In this document: positions 28,553-38,093 of the stretch, one piece after another
How positions within the stretch are numbered: the stretch's first letter is position 1
How the letters are laid out: the number at the start of each line of letters is the position of its first letter
Assembly (NCBI GenBank): GCA_040269895.1
Contig: CP158568.1
Span: forward strand, 3,690,716-3,754,715
Reading direction: 5' to 3'
DNA length: 64,000 nucleotides
From: Ancalomicrobiaceae bacterium S20
Lineage (GTDB): Bacteria; Pseudomonadota; Alphaproteobacteria; Rhizobiales; Ancalomicrobiaceae
The notes under the pieces: generated by a model
Seen by the model: only the letters and a program-made list of their open reading frames with translations
The model's database searches: none
What the model was told of the DNA's origin: nothing
Position numbers and translations under genes: made by a program

Positions 28553-29641
28553 TCAGGCCGCGGCGCCGAGCGTCGGGTAGTCGACGTAGCCGCGCGCGCC
28601 GCCGCCGTAGAGCGTGTTGCGATCGAGCTCGTTCAGGGGCGCGCCGAGACGCAGGCGTTCGACGAGGTCGGGGTTGGCGATGAACGGCTTGCCGAAGGCG
28701 ACGAGATCGGCCGTGCCGTTGGCGACGGCGGCCTCGGCCATGGCCTTGTCATAGCCGTTGTTGACCATCCAGGTGCCGCTGTAGCGGCGGCGCAGCGCGG
28801 CGTAGTCGAACGGCGCGACGTCGCGAGGGCCGCCGGTCGCGCCTTCGATCACATGAATATAGACCGGCTTCAGCGCCTCGAGTTCGCCGACGAAGTACTC
28901 GAACAGCGCCTGCGGGTTGCTGTCGATCAGGTCGTTGGCGGGGGTGACCGGCGAGATGCGGATGCCGACGCGTTCGGCGCCGATCTCGTCGATGACCGCG
29001 GCCATGACCTCGAGCGGCAGGCGCGCGCGGTTCTCGATCGAGCCGCCGTAGGCGTCGGTGCGCTTGTTGGCGCCGTCGCGCAGGAACTGGTCGAGCAGGT
29101 AGCCGTTCGCGGCATGGATCTCGATGCCGTCGAAGCCGGCGGCAATCGCATTGGCGGCGCCGCGGCGATAGCTCGCGACGACGCCCGGAAGCTCGGAGAG
29201 TTCGAGCGCGCGCGGCTCGGAGGTCTCGGTGAAGGCGTTGTTCACGAAGGTCTTGGTGTTGGCGCGGATCGCGGATGGCGCGACGGGGGCGCCGCCGCCC
29301 GGCTGCAGCGAGGTGTGCGAGACGCGACCCACGTGCCAGGCCTGCAGGAAGATGCGGCCGCCGGCCGCATGAACCGCGTCCGTCACCTTGCGCCACGCCG
29401 CGATCTGCGCATCGGAATGGATGCCGGGCGTGTCCTGATAGCCCTGGCCCTCGGGTACCACCTGGCTCGCCTCCGAAATGATCAGGCCGGCGGAGGCACG
29501 CTGGGCATAATACTGCGCGGTCAGTTCGGTCGCGACATTGCCCGCCGCGGCGCGATTGCGCGTCAGCGGCGCCATCACGATACGGTTGGGCAGGGTCAGC
29601 GCGCCGAGGCGAAGGGGCGAAAACAGCGTCTTGTCGGTCAT
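28553..29641 (-). CDS. Alkene reductase, Old Yellow Enzyme family (NemA-like)
   Basis: This 362-residue FMN-dependent NAD(P)H oxidoreductase reduces activated C=C bonds and may act on nitrate esters or maleimides. It has the full OYE pattern: LFSPLRLGALTLPNRIVMAPLTRNRA at the N-terminus, LQAWHVGRVSH, the substrate-binding His/Asn pair in EIHAANGYLLDQFLRDGANKRTDAYGGSIENRAR, GIRISPVTPAND, and the FMN phosphate site ADLVAFGKPFIANPDLVERLR. In other bacteria nemA is often controlled by a TetR regulator (NemR), but no such gene is adjacent. The upstream 350 bases show no MerR-type motif, so it is probably outside the fatty-acid regulon. Confidence 0.92.
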   Translation of the reverse strand: MTDKTLFSPLRLGALTLPNRIVMAPLTRNRAAAGNVATELTAQYYAQRASAGLIISEASQVVPEGQGYQDTPGIHSDAQIAAWRKVTDAVHAAGGRIFLQAWHVGRVSHTSLQPGGGAPVAPSAIRANTKTFVNNAFTETSEPRALELSELPGVVASYRRGAANAIAAGFDGIEIHAANGYLLDQFLRDGANKRTDAYGGSIENRARLPLEVMAAVIDEIGAERVGIRISPVTPANDLIDSNPQALFEYFVGELEALKPVYIHVIEGATGGPRDVAPFDYAALRRRYSGTWMVNNGYDKAMAEAAVANGTADLVAFGKPFIANPDLVERLRLGAPLNELDRNTLYGGGARGYVDYPTLGAAA

Positions 29642-29988
29642 GACGAAACCTCTTTCTCGCGGACGCGGCAGGGCCCAATGGCCACCACGATCCGGATCAC
29701 CGCCGCGACATAGGTTCGGGCAGCGATCGGTTCAACGATCCGGAACAATGAAACTTGGACGGCAGCCGCGGCGAACGGGTGTGGATTGGTCGTCGCGATG
29801 TCGGTGTGGGCTGGCGCGCTCGGTAGCGCAGCGGCAGGCATGCGGCCGGTAACGCGTTGGCGCCGAACATGATCGCAGGCGCGACCGTTCTGTATCGGAT
29901 CAGAACTTCGGCTTGGCCGTAGCGCAAGCACGGCGCCGATCACATGATCGCGAGCGCCGGCCGCGGTGATCGCGGGTCGGGCCGAGCG
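29642..29988. other. Intergenic region upstream of the Old Yellow Enzyme gene
   Basis: About 350 bases between the oxidoreductase and the patatin gene, both on the minus strand, so it holds the oxidoreductase promoter and the patatin 3' end. I found no open frame with coding character, no clear terminator and no strong dyad. Confidence 0.5.
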
Positions 29989-30972
29989 TCACCTCGCGAG
30001 GGCCGACATCATGTGGGCGATCTCGGGGACGGCCCGTTCGGCCGCCTCGCGGCCGATCTCAATCGCCTCGGCGGCGCGGTGGAAATCAACGAGGCCGATG
30101 CTGCCGAGTTTCGGGGCGATCATCACGTCCGGCGGGTCGCCGGCGAGCCGGGAGCGCATGATCCGCTCCTGGATGATGTTGAAGGATTCCATCATCACGC
30201 CGGTGATGCCGGGGCGCTCCGGGGTCGAGCCGAACAGGCGGCCGACGAAGCGGCGACCGGCACGTTCGACCGGCGATCCGGCCGGCTCGTCGGCCTCGAG
30301 GTCGTGCAGATGCGAGGCCTGCACCACCGTGGCGTGCCGATGACCGTCATGGGCGAAATTGGCCGCGATGATCAGATCGGCGCCGAGCGCCTGGCAGACC
30401 GAGACCGGCACCGGATTGACCAGGGCGCCGTCGACCAGCAACCGCCGGCCGAGGCGGCAGGGCTCGAACACGCCGGGCAGCGCATAGGAGGCGCGCAGGG
30501 CCTCGACGAGGCCGCCGCGCGACAGCCAGATCTCGTGGCCGGTCGACAGTTCGGTCGCAACCGCGACGAAGGGCTTTTCCAGCGTCTCGATGGCCGTCTC
30601 GCCGAGGTGATGGCCGAGCAGCTTGCCGAGGCGGTCGCCGCCGACCAGGCCCGAGCCGCCGAAGCGAATATCGATCAGCGAAAGCACCTTGCGCGGGGTC
30701 AGATCGCGGGCGAAGGCCTCCAGTTCGTCGAGTTTGCCGGCGAGCATGCAGCCGCCGACCACCGCGCCCATCGAGGTGCCAGACACCACGTCCGGCTCGA
30801 TGCCGGCCGCCTTCAACGCGCGCACGACGCCGATGCCGGCCCAGCCGCGCGCCACACCGGCGCCGAGGGCGAGCCCGATCTTCGGCCGTCGGCGGGGCGC
30901 TTCCAGGACCGGCGGCTCGCCGCCCTCCACCACCGACCCACCCCAGATGCGACGCGCGACCTCGACGAACAT
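29989..30972 (-). CDS. Patatin-like phospholipase (RssA-like)
   Basis: This 327-residue serine lipid hydrolase uses a Ser-Asp dyad. The oxyanion region is GLALGAGVARGWAGIGVVRALKAAGI, the nucleophile motif is GTSMGA, and the catalytic Asp lies in LLVDGALVNPVP (DGA). The family hydrolyses acyl esters of phospholipids or related lipids, with the natural substrate usually unknown. There is no signal peptide, so it is probably cytosolic or membrane-peripheral. It is a single-gene unit diverging from the inositol-phosphate synthase gene; a perfect 14-base palindrome lies 33 bases upstream of the start. Confidence 0.88.
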   Translation of the reverse strand: MFVEVARRIWGGSVVEGGEPPVLEAPRRRPKIGLALGAGVARGWAGIGVVRALKAAGIEPDVVSGTSMGAVVGGCMLAGKLDELEAFARDLTPRKVLSLIDIRFGGSGLVGGDRLGKLLGHHLGETAIETLEKPFVAVATELSTGHEIWLSRGGLVEALRASYALPGVFEPCRLGRRLLVDGALVNPVPVSVCQALGADLIIAANFAHDGHRHATVVQASHLHDLEADEPAGSPVERAGRRFVGRLFGSTPERPGITGVMMESFNIIQERIMRSRLAGDPPDVMIAPKLGSIGLVDFHRAAEAIEIGREAAERAVPEIAHMMSALAR

Positions 30973-31315
30973 CGGTCGTCTCCCATTGCTCGGTCCGAAT
31001 GATTTTTGAATCGATTCAATTCAAGAAGTGTGAATGCGCCAATCCCCTCCCGATCGCCTCGTCGCCACCCTTCCTCGCATGTGGGAACGCCGCTGGCGCT
31101 GCCGAAGAGCCGAACGGCGGCGGTGCAGCCCGGTTCCATGCCAACGGCGCGCCGAGCACATCCGGATCCGGGGGGAACAGAAATGCGACCCCTGCATTAT
31201 GCGAGGTAAGTTGCTGGCTGGAAAAGTCGATTTCCGTATCGGCAAGCGCCAGTTCATGTCACCGCACTGTTCCGTGCCGTGACGTCGCATTCTCGCCTCT
31301 TGGAGAAACCGCCCC
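30973..31315. other. Divergent promoter region, patatin / inositol-phosphate synthase
   Basis: About 340 bases between two diverging genes. It contains the palindrome at 31006-31019 close to the patatin start, and a weaker AT-rich patch near 31220-31270 ahead of the synthase gene. No additional gene is supported. Confidence 0.55.
31006..31019. promoter_or_regulatory. Perfect palindrome TTGAATCGATTCAA
   Basis: A 14-base perfect dyad with a central CG, the form typical of LacI/FruR-type operators (TGAATCGATTCA). It sits 33 bases upstream of the patatin start and about 300 bases upstream of the inositol-phosphate synthase start. A further ATTCAA follows directly. The regulator is not in the window. 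Confidence 0.5.
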
Positions 31316-32470
31316 GTGAATGCGCTCGACAGAAACAAGACTCTGCGCGTCGGAATCGTCGGCGTCGGGAATTGCGCATCGTCTTTCGTGCAGGGTCTGC
31401 AATACTACGCAGATGCCGACGGGAACGAGCCCGTCCCGGGTCTCATGCACACGCGCCTCGGCGGCTATCACATCCGCGACATCCGCATCGCCTCGGCCTT
31501 CGACGTCACGCGCGGCAAGGTCGGCCGCGACGTCGCCGAGGCGATCCTCGCGCATCCGAACAACACGCAGATCTTCGCCGCGGCGCCGCCGACCGGCGTC
31601 CGCGTCGCGCGCGGACCGACGCTCGACGGGCTCGGCAAATACGTGCGCGAGGTGGTCGAGGAGGCCGACGAGGCACCGGTCGATGTGGCACGCGTGCTGA
31701 AGGAGACCCGCACCGACGTACTCGTCTCCTATCTGCCGGTCGGCTCGGAGCGTGCGGCCCAGTTCTATGCCGAGCAGGCGCTCGAAGCCGGCTGCGGCTT
31801 CGTCAACTGCATGCCGGTTTTCATCGCGTCGCGACCGGAGTGGCGCAAGCGCTTCGAGGAGCGCGGGCTGCCGATCATCGGCGACGACATCAAGAGCCAG
31901 GTCGGTGCCACCATCGTCCACCGGGTGCTCGCGAACCTGTTCCGCGAGCGCGGCGTCAGGCTCGATCGCACCTACCAGCTCAATTTCGGCGGCAACACCG
32001 ACTTCCAGAACATGCTCGAACGCGAGCGGCTGGAATCGAAGAAGATCTCCAAGACCCAGGCCGTCACCAGCCAGTTCGACGTGCCGCTCGCGCCCGAGAA
32101 CATCCATGTCGGCCCGAGCGATCACGTGCCGTGGCTGACAGATCGGAAGTGGTGCTACATCCGGCTCGAGGGAACAACCTTCGGCGGCGTGCCGCTCAAC
32201 GCCGAAGTGAAGCTCGAAGTCTGGGACTCGCCCAATTCCGCCGGGATCGTCATCGATGCGGTCCGCTGTGCCAAGCTCGCCATGGATCGCGGCATCGGCG
32301 GCGCGCTGATCGGGCCATCGAGCTGGTTCATGAAGTCGCCGCCCGAGCAGTTCACCGACGCGGAAGCACGCGAAAGGACCGCGCGCTTCATCGCCGGGGA
32401 CGAGGCGCCCGACGCCGACGGCGGATCGGCGCCCACCCCGACACCCGCTCCGCGCGGGCGCGCCTCGTGA
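31316..32470 (+). CDS. Inositol-3-phosphate synthase (myo-inositol-1-phosphate synthase)
   Basis: This NAD-dependent enzyme cyclises glucose 6-phosphate to myo-inositol 3-phosphate. The 384-residue product is the short prokaryotic form. It has the Rossmann opening [41 protein letters not shown], the active-site region [19 protein letters not shown], and [13 protein letters not shown]. It starts at a GTG with GGAG ten bases upstream. The C-terminal tail is low complexity. The stop overlaps the next start (GTGA), opening a six-gene plus-strand run. Inositol synthesis is uncommon in Alphaproteobacteria, so its position at the head of a glycosyltransferase cassette suggests an inositol-containing product. 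Confidence 0.9.
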   Translation: MNALDRNKTLRVGIVGVGNCASSFVQGLQYYADADGNEPVPGLMHTRLGGYHIRDIRIASAFDVTRGKVGRDVAEAILAHPNNTQIFAAAPPTGVRVARGPTLDGLGKYVREVVEEADEAPVDVARVLKETRTDVLVSYLPVGSERAAQFYAEQALEAGCGFVNCMPVFIASRPEWRKRFEERGLPIIGDDIKSQVGATIVHRVLANLFRERGVRLDRTYQLNFGGNTDFQNMLERERLESKKISKTQAVTSQFDVPLAPENIHVGPSDHVPWLTDRKWCYIRLEGTTFGGVPLNAEVKLEVWDSPNSAGIVIDAVRCAKLAMDRGIGGALIGPSSWFMKSPPEQFTDAEARERTARFIAGDEAPDADGGSAPTPTPAPRGRAS

Positions 32471-33123
32471 CCGCGACGATGATCCTGGTCCGGCATGCCG
32501 CCCACGGCGACGTCGGCGCGTTCCTCGCCGGCCGTCTGCCCGGTATCCGGCTGGGCGAGGCTGGCCGCGCGCAGGCGGAACGGCTGGCCGACCGGCTGGC
32601 GCACGAGCCTTTCGACGCGATCCACGCCAGCCCACGCGAGCGCACGCAGGAGACGGCCGCCGCCGTCGCCGCGCGTCGCAACGGAATGCCGGTCACGATC
32701 AGCGCGGCGCTCGACGAGATCGATTTCGGCGCCTGGTCCGGGCGCCCGTTCGACGCGTTGGATCAGGATCCGGAATGGCGGCGTTGGAACGCCGCGCGCA
32801 GCCTCGCCCGCACCCCGGCGGGCGAAGGCATGCGCGACGTGACCGAGCGCGTGATGGGCTTGATCGAAGGACTCGCCTCGGCCCATCCGAACGGCGCGGT
32901 CGTACTGGTCAGTCATGCCGACGTGATCCGCGCCGCGCTTCTGCACGTGCTCGGCCTGCCCGTCGATGCCTGGCCCCGGATCGACATCGCACCGGCGTCG
33001 ATCTCGAAGATCGCGTTCGATCCGTGGGGCGCTCAGGTCATCCTGATGAACGAGCGGGTGGATCCGCCGGAGGGCCGCTTTCCGACGACCAGTTTCTCGG
33101 ACACGGGGGGGCCGGCCACATGA
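32467..33123 (+). CDS. Histidine phosphatase family protein
   Basis: This 218-residue member of the phosphoglycerate mutase-like phosphatases has the phosphohistidine motif LVRHAAHG near the N-terminus, the second conserved segment [31 protein letters not shown], and the late catalytic His in [21 protein letters not shown]. The start is a GTG overlapping the preceding stop, or an ATG four codons later. Coupled to inositol-phosphate synthase, it may remove the phosphate from inositol phosphate or a sugar phosphate intermediate. This is inference from position, since the family is catalytically broad (GpmB, CobC, SixA types). Its stop overlaps the next glycosyltransferase ATG. Confidence 0.87.
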   Translation: MTATMILVRHAAHGDVGAFLAGRLPGIRLGEAGRAQAERLADRLAHEPFDAIHASPRERTQETAAAVAARRNGMPVTISAALDEIDFGAWSGRPFDALDQDPEWRRWNAARSLARTPAGEGMRDVTERVMGLIEGLASAHPNGAVVLVSHADVIRAALLHVLGLPVDAWPRIDIAPASISKIAFDPWGAQVILMNERVDPPEGRFPTTSFSDTGGPAT

Positions 33124-34457
33124 AACTCGTCGTGTTCGGTCTCACCGTCTCGTCGTCCTGGGGCAACGGCCACGCCACGCTCTGGCGGGGCCTGATCCGG
33201 GCTCTCACCGCTCGCGGCTGGAGCGTGGTGTTCTTCGAACGCGATGTGCCCTGGTATGCCGGCGCGCGCGACCTCGACGCGATCGAGGGCGGCGCGCTGA
33301 TCCTCTACGACGACTGGGACAGCGCGGCCCGCACGGCCAGGGCCCATCTCGACGAGGCCGACGTCGCGATGGTGACGTCCTATTGCCCGGACGGGATCGC
33401 CGCGACCGAACTGGTGCTCGGGTCGAAGGCGGGCACGAAGGTGTTCTACGACCTCGACACGCCGGTCACGCTCGCCGAACTCGAACGCGGCGCGCGCCCG
33501 GCCTATGTCGGCGCGCGCGGGCTCGCCGACTTCGACCTTGCGCTGAGCTACACCGGCGGGGCGGCGCTCGACGGGCTGGAAACCCGGCTCGGCGCCCGGC
33601 GGGCCGTGCCGCTCTATGGCCACGTCGATCCCACCGTGCACCGGCCATGCGAACCGCGCGAGGCCTATGCCGGCGCGCTGTCCTACCTCGGCACCTATAC
33701 CGCGGACCGGCAGACCGCGCTCGAACGGCTGATGATCGAGCCGGCGCGGTTGCGGCCGGCGGCGCGGTTCGTGATCGGCGGGGCGCAATATCCGCAAGAG
33801 TTTCCCTGGGGGCCGAACGTCTGGTTCGTCCGGCACCTGCCGCCCGACGAGCATCCGGCGTTCTTCTCGTCGTCGCGGCTGACCCTCAATGTGACGCGTC
33901 AGGCCATGGCCGCGATGGGCTGGTGTCCGTCCGGCCGGCTGTTCGAGGCCGCCGCCTGCGGCACGGCGATCCTGACCGACACCTGGGACGGGCTCGACGC
34001 CTTCTTCGAGCCGGGAGACGAGATCCTGGTCGCGCGCGACACCGAGGACACGCTCGCCGCACTCGACCGGTCCGACGCGGAACTCGCGGCGATCAGCGCC
34101 CGAGCGCGCGAACGCGTGCTCGCCGAGCACACATCGGCGGCCCGCGCGGCCGAGTTCGAACAGATCCTCGGCAGCATGCGTCCGGCGCGATCGATGGCCG
34201 CCGCACCTCAGGCCCGGCCCGGGCCCGTTCCGGGCGCCACGCTCGCGGCGCAGGGGGCTGACCGCCATGCTCGGCATCGTGCCCGCCGCCGGTCGCGGCT
34301 CCCGCATCCAGCCGCTCGCCTTCTCAAAGGAATTGCTGCCGGTCGGCAGCCGGGTCGTCGAGGGCGTCGAGCGGCCCTGCGCGGTCAGCGAATACCTCGT
34401 GGAGCGCATGATCGCTGCGGGGGCGGACAAGATCTGTTTCGTGATCTCGCCCGGTAA
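33120..34457 (+). CDS. CgeB-like glycosyltransferase (SSSWGNGHAT group), 3' end probably frameshifted
   Basis: Homologous sequence runs from [20 protein letters not shown] to about base 34256, some 380 residues. It is a GT-B fold: an N-terminal domain, then LSYLGTYTADRQTALERLMIEPA, a GRLFEAAACGTAILTDTWDGLDAFFEPGDEILVA donor-site segment with the expected Glu, and a C-terminal helix. It closely resembles the 38.1 kb glycosyltransferase. As written, the frame runs about 190 bases into the following nucleotidyltransferase. One more G in the GGGGG run at 34253-34257 would end it at the TGA 34259-34261, just before that gene. Acceptor and donor are unknown. Confidence 0.82.
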   Translation: MKLVVFGLTVSSSWGNGHATLWRGLIRALTARGWSVVFFERDVPWYAGARDLDAIEGGALILYDDWDSAARTARAHLDEADVAMVTSYCPDGIAATELVLGSKAGTKVFYDLDTPVTLAELERGARPAYVGARGLADFDLALSYTGGAALDGLETRLGARRAVPLYGHVDPTVHRPCEPREAYAGALSYLGTYTADRQTALERLMIEPARLRPAARFVIGGAQYPQEFPWGPNVWFVRHLPPDEHPAFFSSSRLTLNVTRQAMAAMGWCPSGRLFEAAACGTAILTDTWDGLDAFFEPGDEILVARDTEDTLAALDRSDAELAAISARARERVLAEHTSAARAAEFEQILGSMRPARSMAAAPQARPGPVPGATLAAQGADRHARHRARRRSRLPHPAARLLKGIAAGRQPGRRGRRAALRGQRIPRGAHDRCGGGQDLFRDLAR

Positions 34458-35088
34458 ATCCGACATTCTCGAATATTACGGCGCCGGCATCGGCGGGACC
34501 GCGGTCTCCTATGTCGTGCAGCCGACCGCGGCCGGGCTCTGCGACGCGCTGTTCCGCGCCGCGCCCTTCGTCGCCGCGGACGAGACGGTGCTGATCGGCC
34601 TGCCCGATACCGTCTGGTTCCCGATCGAGGGCTTTGCCGCCCTGCCGGCGGACCGGCTCGGGTTCCTGCTGTTTCCGGTCGACGACCCGTCGCAGTTCGA
34701 TGCCGTCGTCACCGATGCGGAGGGCCGCGTGCGCGAGATCCAGGTCAAGCGACCGGACGCAACGAGCCGGTGGATCTGGGGCGCGATCCGCATGCCCGGT
34801 CGGGTGTTCCATGAGCTCGAAGCGCTCTGGCAGCGGCCCGAGCGCGGCGACGAATACGTCGGCACGCTGGTCAACGCCTGGCTCGCGACCGGCGGCGAGG
34901 CTGTCGGCGTGGCAGCCGGCGAAGCCTATGTCGATGTCGGCACGTTCAACGGCTACCGCGCCGCGATCGGACTCCTGAACCGCCGCATGGCGGAGGCAGG
35001 CCACATCGGCGCGATCGGTCGTCGGCCCGTCGCCGGCGGCGACCCGCCGGACCCTCGTCACGAACCGCTCGGAGGCCTCAGCCGATGA
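34267..35088 (+). CDS. Sugar nucleotidyltransferase (RmlA/GalU-like)
   Basis: This 273-residue NTP transferase activates a sugar 1-phosphate. The N-terminal nucleotide site LGIVPAAGRGSRIQPLAFSKELLPVGSR is complete, with the signature Lys in FSKELLP. LIGLPDTVWFP supplies the metal Asp, WIWGAIRMPGRVFHELE is the sugar-binding region, and YVDVGTFNGYRAAI the second metal site. Whether the product is a dTDP-, UDP- or CDP-sugar cannot be decided. The C-terminal 25 residues are Pro/Arg-rich and non-conserved. The gene lies between two cassette genes and overlaps the methyltransferase start as ATGA. Confidence 0.85.
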   Translation: MLGIVPAAGRGSRIQPLAFSKELLPVGSRVVEGVERPCAVSEYLVERMIAAGADKICFVISPGKSDILEYYGAGIGGTAVSYVVQPTAAGLCDALFRAAPFVAADETVLIGLPDTVWFPIEGFAALPADRLGFLLFPVDDPSQFDAVVTDAEGRVREIQVKRPDATSRWIWGAIRMPGRVFHELEALWQRPERGDEYVGTLVNAWLATGGEAVGVAAGEAYVDVGTFNGYRAAIGLLNRRMAEAGHIGAIGRRPVAGGDPPDPRHEPLGGLSR

Positions 35089-35882
35089 TCAACCTGACCC
35101 GCGAGGAGATCCGGGCGCGCGTGGCCGCGCTCGGACCCTGGTTCCACAATATGGAGATCGACGGCGTGCCGACCGCGCCCGATCATTTCCTCGGCGACTA
35201 TCCGCGCACCAAGTGGAAGTCCTTCGCCGATGCGATCCCGCAGGATCTGACCGGCCGCACCGTGCTCGATATCGGCTGCAACGGCGGATTCTACTCGATC
35301 GAGATGAAGCGTCGCGGCGCCGAACGGGTGCTCGGCATCGATTTCGACGAGGGCTATCTCGCGCAGGCCCGCTTCGCGGCGGAAGCGAGCGGGCTCGAGA
35401 TCGAGTTCCGGCAGATGTCGGTCTACGACGTCGCCAGCCTCGGCGAACGCTTCGACGTCGTGCTGTTCATGGGCGTGCTCTACCACCTGCGCCACCCGCT
35501 TCTGGCGCTCGACCTGGTCGGCGAGCATGTCGTCGGCGGCCTCATGGTGTTCCAGTCGATGCAGCGCGGCAGCGCCAGGGCGGCGCAGGTGCCCGAGGAC
35601 GTGCCGTTCTGGACGACGGCGCTGTTCGACGACGCCGACTATCCGAAGCTGCATTTCGTCGAGAACCGCTACGCCGGCGATCCGACCAACTGGTGGATCC
35701 CGAACGCCGCCTGCGTCGAGGCGATGCTGCGTTCGGCCGGCTTCTCGATCGTCGAGCGGCCGGAGCGCGAGGTCTATGTCTGCCGCAAGACCGGTCCGGC
35801 CGCCGGCGAAGGCGCGGTGCATCCGGCGCGCGGTTGGGGCAGAGCGACAGGCGGCAACAGCCAGACTGGGAGCGACGCATGA
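35085..35882 (+). CDS. TIGR04290-type SAM-dependent methyltransferase
   Basis: This 265-residue class I methyltransferase is related to the CmoB/tRNA (mo5U34) group. The SAM motif is TVLDIGCNGGFYSIEMKRRGAERVLGIDFD, followed by FDVVLFMGVLYHLRHPLLALDLV and HFVENRYAGDPTNWWIPNAACVEAMLRSAGF. The sequence agrees with my knowledge of the TIGR04290 family (Rta_06860 type), which occurs in glycosyltransferase-rich cassettes together with a TIGR04295 radical SAM protein, as here. The target is not known; a sugar hydroxyl or carboxyl is plausible. GGAGG precedes the ATG, and its stop overlaps the next gene as ATGA. Confidence 0.85.
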   Translation: MINLTREEIRARVAALGPWFHNMEIDGVPTAPDHFLGDYPRTKWKSFADAIPQDLTGRTVLDIGCNGGFYSIEMKRRGAERVLGIDFDEGYLAQARFAAEASGLEIEFRQMSVYDVASLGERFDVVLFMGVLYHLRHPLLALDLVGEHVVGGLMVFQSMQRGSARAAQVPEDVPFWTTALFDDADYPKLHFVENRYAGDPTNWWIPNAACVEAMLRSAGFSIVERPEREVYVCRKTGPAAGEGAVHPARGWGRATGGNSQTGSDA

Positions 35883-36790
35883 TCGAAGCGGCGATGATCT
35901 GGAACGAGCCGAACAACAAGTCGCACTGGGACCCCGAGCTCGACCCGGACTGGGCGCGCTTCGGCGACATGGCGATCCGCGCTGCGCAAGCGATCGCGGG
36001 CGCCAATCCCGGCCTGCCGAAAGTGCTCGGCGGCATTTCGCCGATCGATCCGCTGTTCATGATCAACATGCGCGAACGCGGCGTGCTCGACCATGTCGAC
36101 GCCGTCGCGGTGCATGGCTTCCCGCTCGACTGGAACCTCTGGCAGATCGGCGAATGGCCCGCGAAAATCGACGAGATCCGCGCGGTCACCGATCTGCCGA
36201 TCTGGGTTTCGGAAGTCGGCGTGTCGAGCTTCGGCGCGGAGGAAGTGCAGGCCTGGGGGCTCGAACGGACATTCGAGCTGTTGGCGGGGCGGGCGCCGCG
36301 CATCCACTGGTACAGTCTCTACGACCTGCCGCGCGCCTGGGAGGCGACGACCCGGCACCGTGAGGCGGAGGGATCGTCCTACTACCGGCATTTCGCCATG
36401 GGCCTCCTGCGCGAGGACGGCAGCCCGAAGCCGGCGCTCGACGTCTTCGCGCGGCACCCGGGGGTCTTCGGGCTCTGCCAGTGGTTCCATTATCAGGATC
36501 ACCGGCTCGACGACGCCGTCGCCTGGATGAAGCGGCTCGGCGTCCGTCATCTGCGCACGGGCCTGTCCTGGGCCGACAGCTTCCGCCCCGACGCGCTCGC
36601 CTGGTTCGACCGGCAGATGGCCGCGCTCGCCGATTTCGACGTGACCGTCACCTTCTGCTTCACGCCGGAGCACAGGGGCCTCGCCCCGCACCACACCAGC
36701 CCGCCGATCGAACCGGACGAATTCGCCGCCTTCTGCGCGGACATGATCCGGCGCTATGCGCCCGGCGCGGCGGTTCGGGCGGCGGAGTGA
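35879..36790 (+). CDS. Glycoside hydrolase-like protein (clan GH-A, GH39-like) with apparently permuted barrel halves
   Basis: The 303-residue protein opens almost directly with the clan GH-A acid/base motif WNEPN (Glu10), which normally ends strand 4 of the barrel. The likely nucleophile lies in IWVSEVGVSSFG (Glu112), followed by RIHWYSLYDLPRAWE. After a short linker the sequence reads GVRHLRTGLSWADSF (about 221-235) and FDVTVTFCFTPEHRGLAPHHTSPPIEPDEFAAFCADMIRRYAPG, which are strands 1 to 3 of a normal GH-A barrel. So the N-terminal third of the barrel sits at the C-terminus. The ATG overlaps the methyltransferase stop, so the start is fixed by context. Hydrolytic activity and substrate are unknown; it ends the six-gene block. 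Confidence 0.75.
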   Translation: MIEAAMIWNEPNNKSHWDPELDPDWARFGDMAIRAAQAIAGANPGLPKVLGGISPIDPLFMINMRERGVLDHVDAVAVHGFPLDWNLWQIGEWPAKIDEIRAVTDLPIWVSEVGVSSFGAEEVQAWGLERTFELLAGRAPRIHWYSLYDLPRAWEATTRHREAEGSSYYRHFAMGLLREDGSPKPALDVFARHPGVFGLCQWFHYQDHRLDDAVAWMKRLGVRHLRTGLSWADSFRPDALAWFDRQMAALADFDVTVTFCFTPEHRGLAPHHTSPPIEPDEFAAFCADMIRRYAPGAAVRAAE

Positions 36791-36895
36791 ACGGGACGCC
36801 CAGGCGGTCATTTCGTTGATCGGGCGAGGTGCCATCGATCGACAGCAGCCCGGGATGCCGATGACGGTGGGCATATGCATCCCCGGTCAAGTCGC

Positions 36896-37915
<1,020 letters not shown>

Positions 37916-38093
37916 CCCCACACTCCTTGGTAAAAAATCGGGGCCTTGCCGATCTTCTACTTAGAACGTGCGAGAAAGGATAAGGTTCGGCTTTCGCCAA
38001 ATTCTGTGAAAATCTGAAATTCTTGGGTTGTTCCAGTCAATTGATCGGAGAAAAACCTTGCACGCGATCCGGGACCCCCTGCGCGCCACACGC
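37916..38093 (-). promoter_or_regulatory. AT-rich leader of the UXS-like gene
   Basis: This 178-base gap between the last glycosyltransferase of the minus-strand operon and the UXS-like gene is AT-rich (for example near 37930-38060), unlike the gene-dense operon next to it. It probably contains a separate promoter for the UXS-like gene. I could not fix -35 and -10 boxes with confidence, and saw no clear terminator for the operon. Confidence 0.4.
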
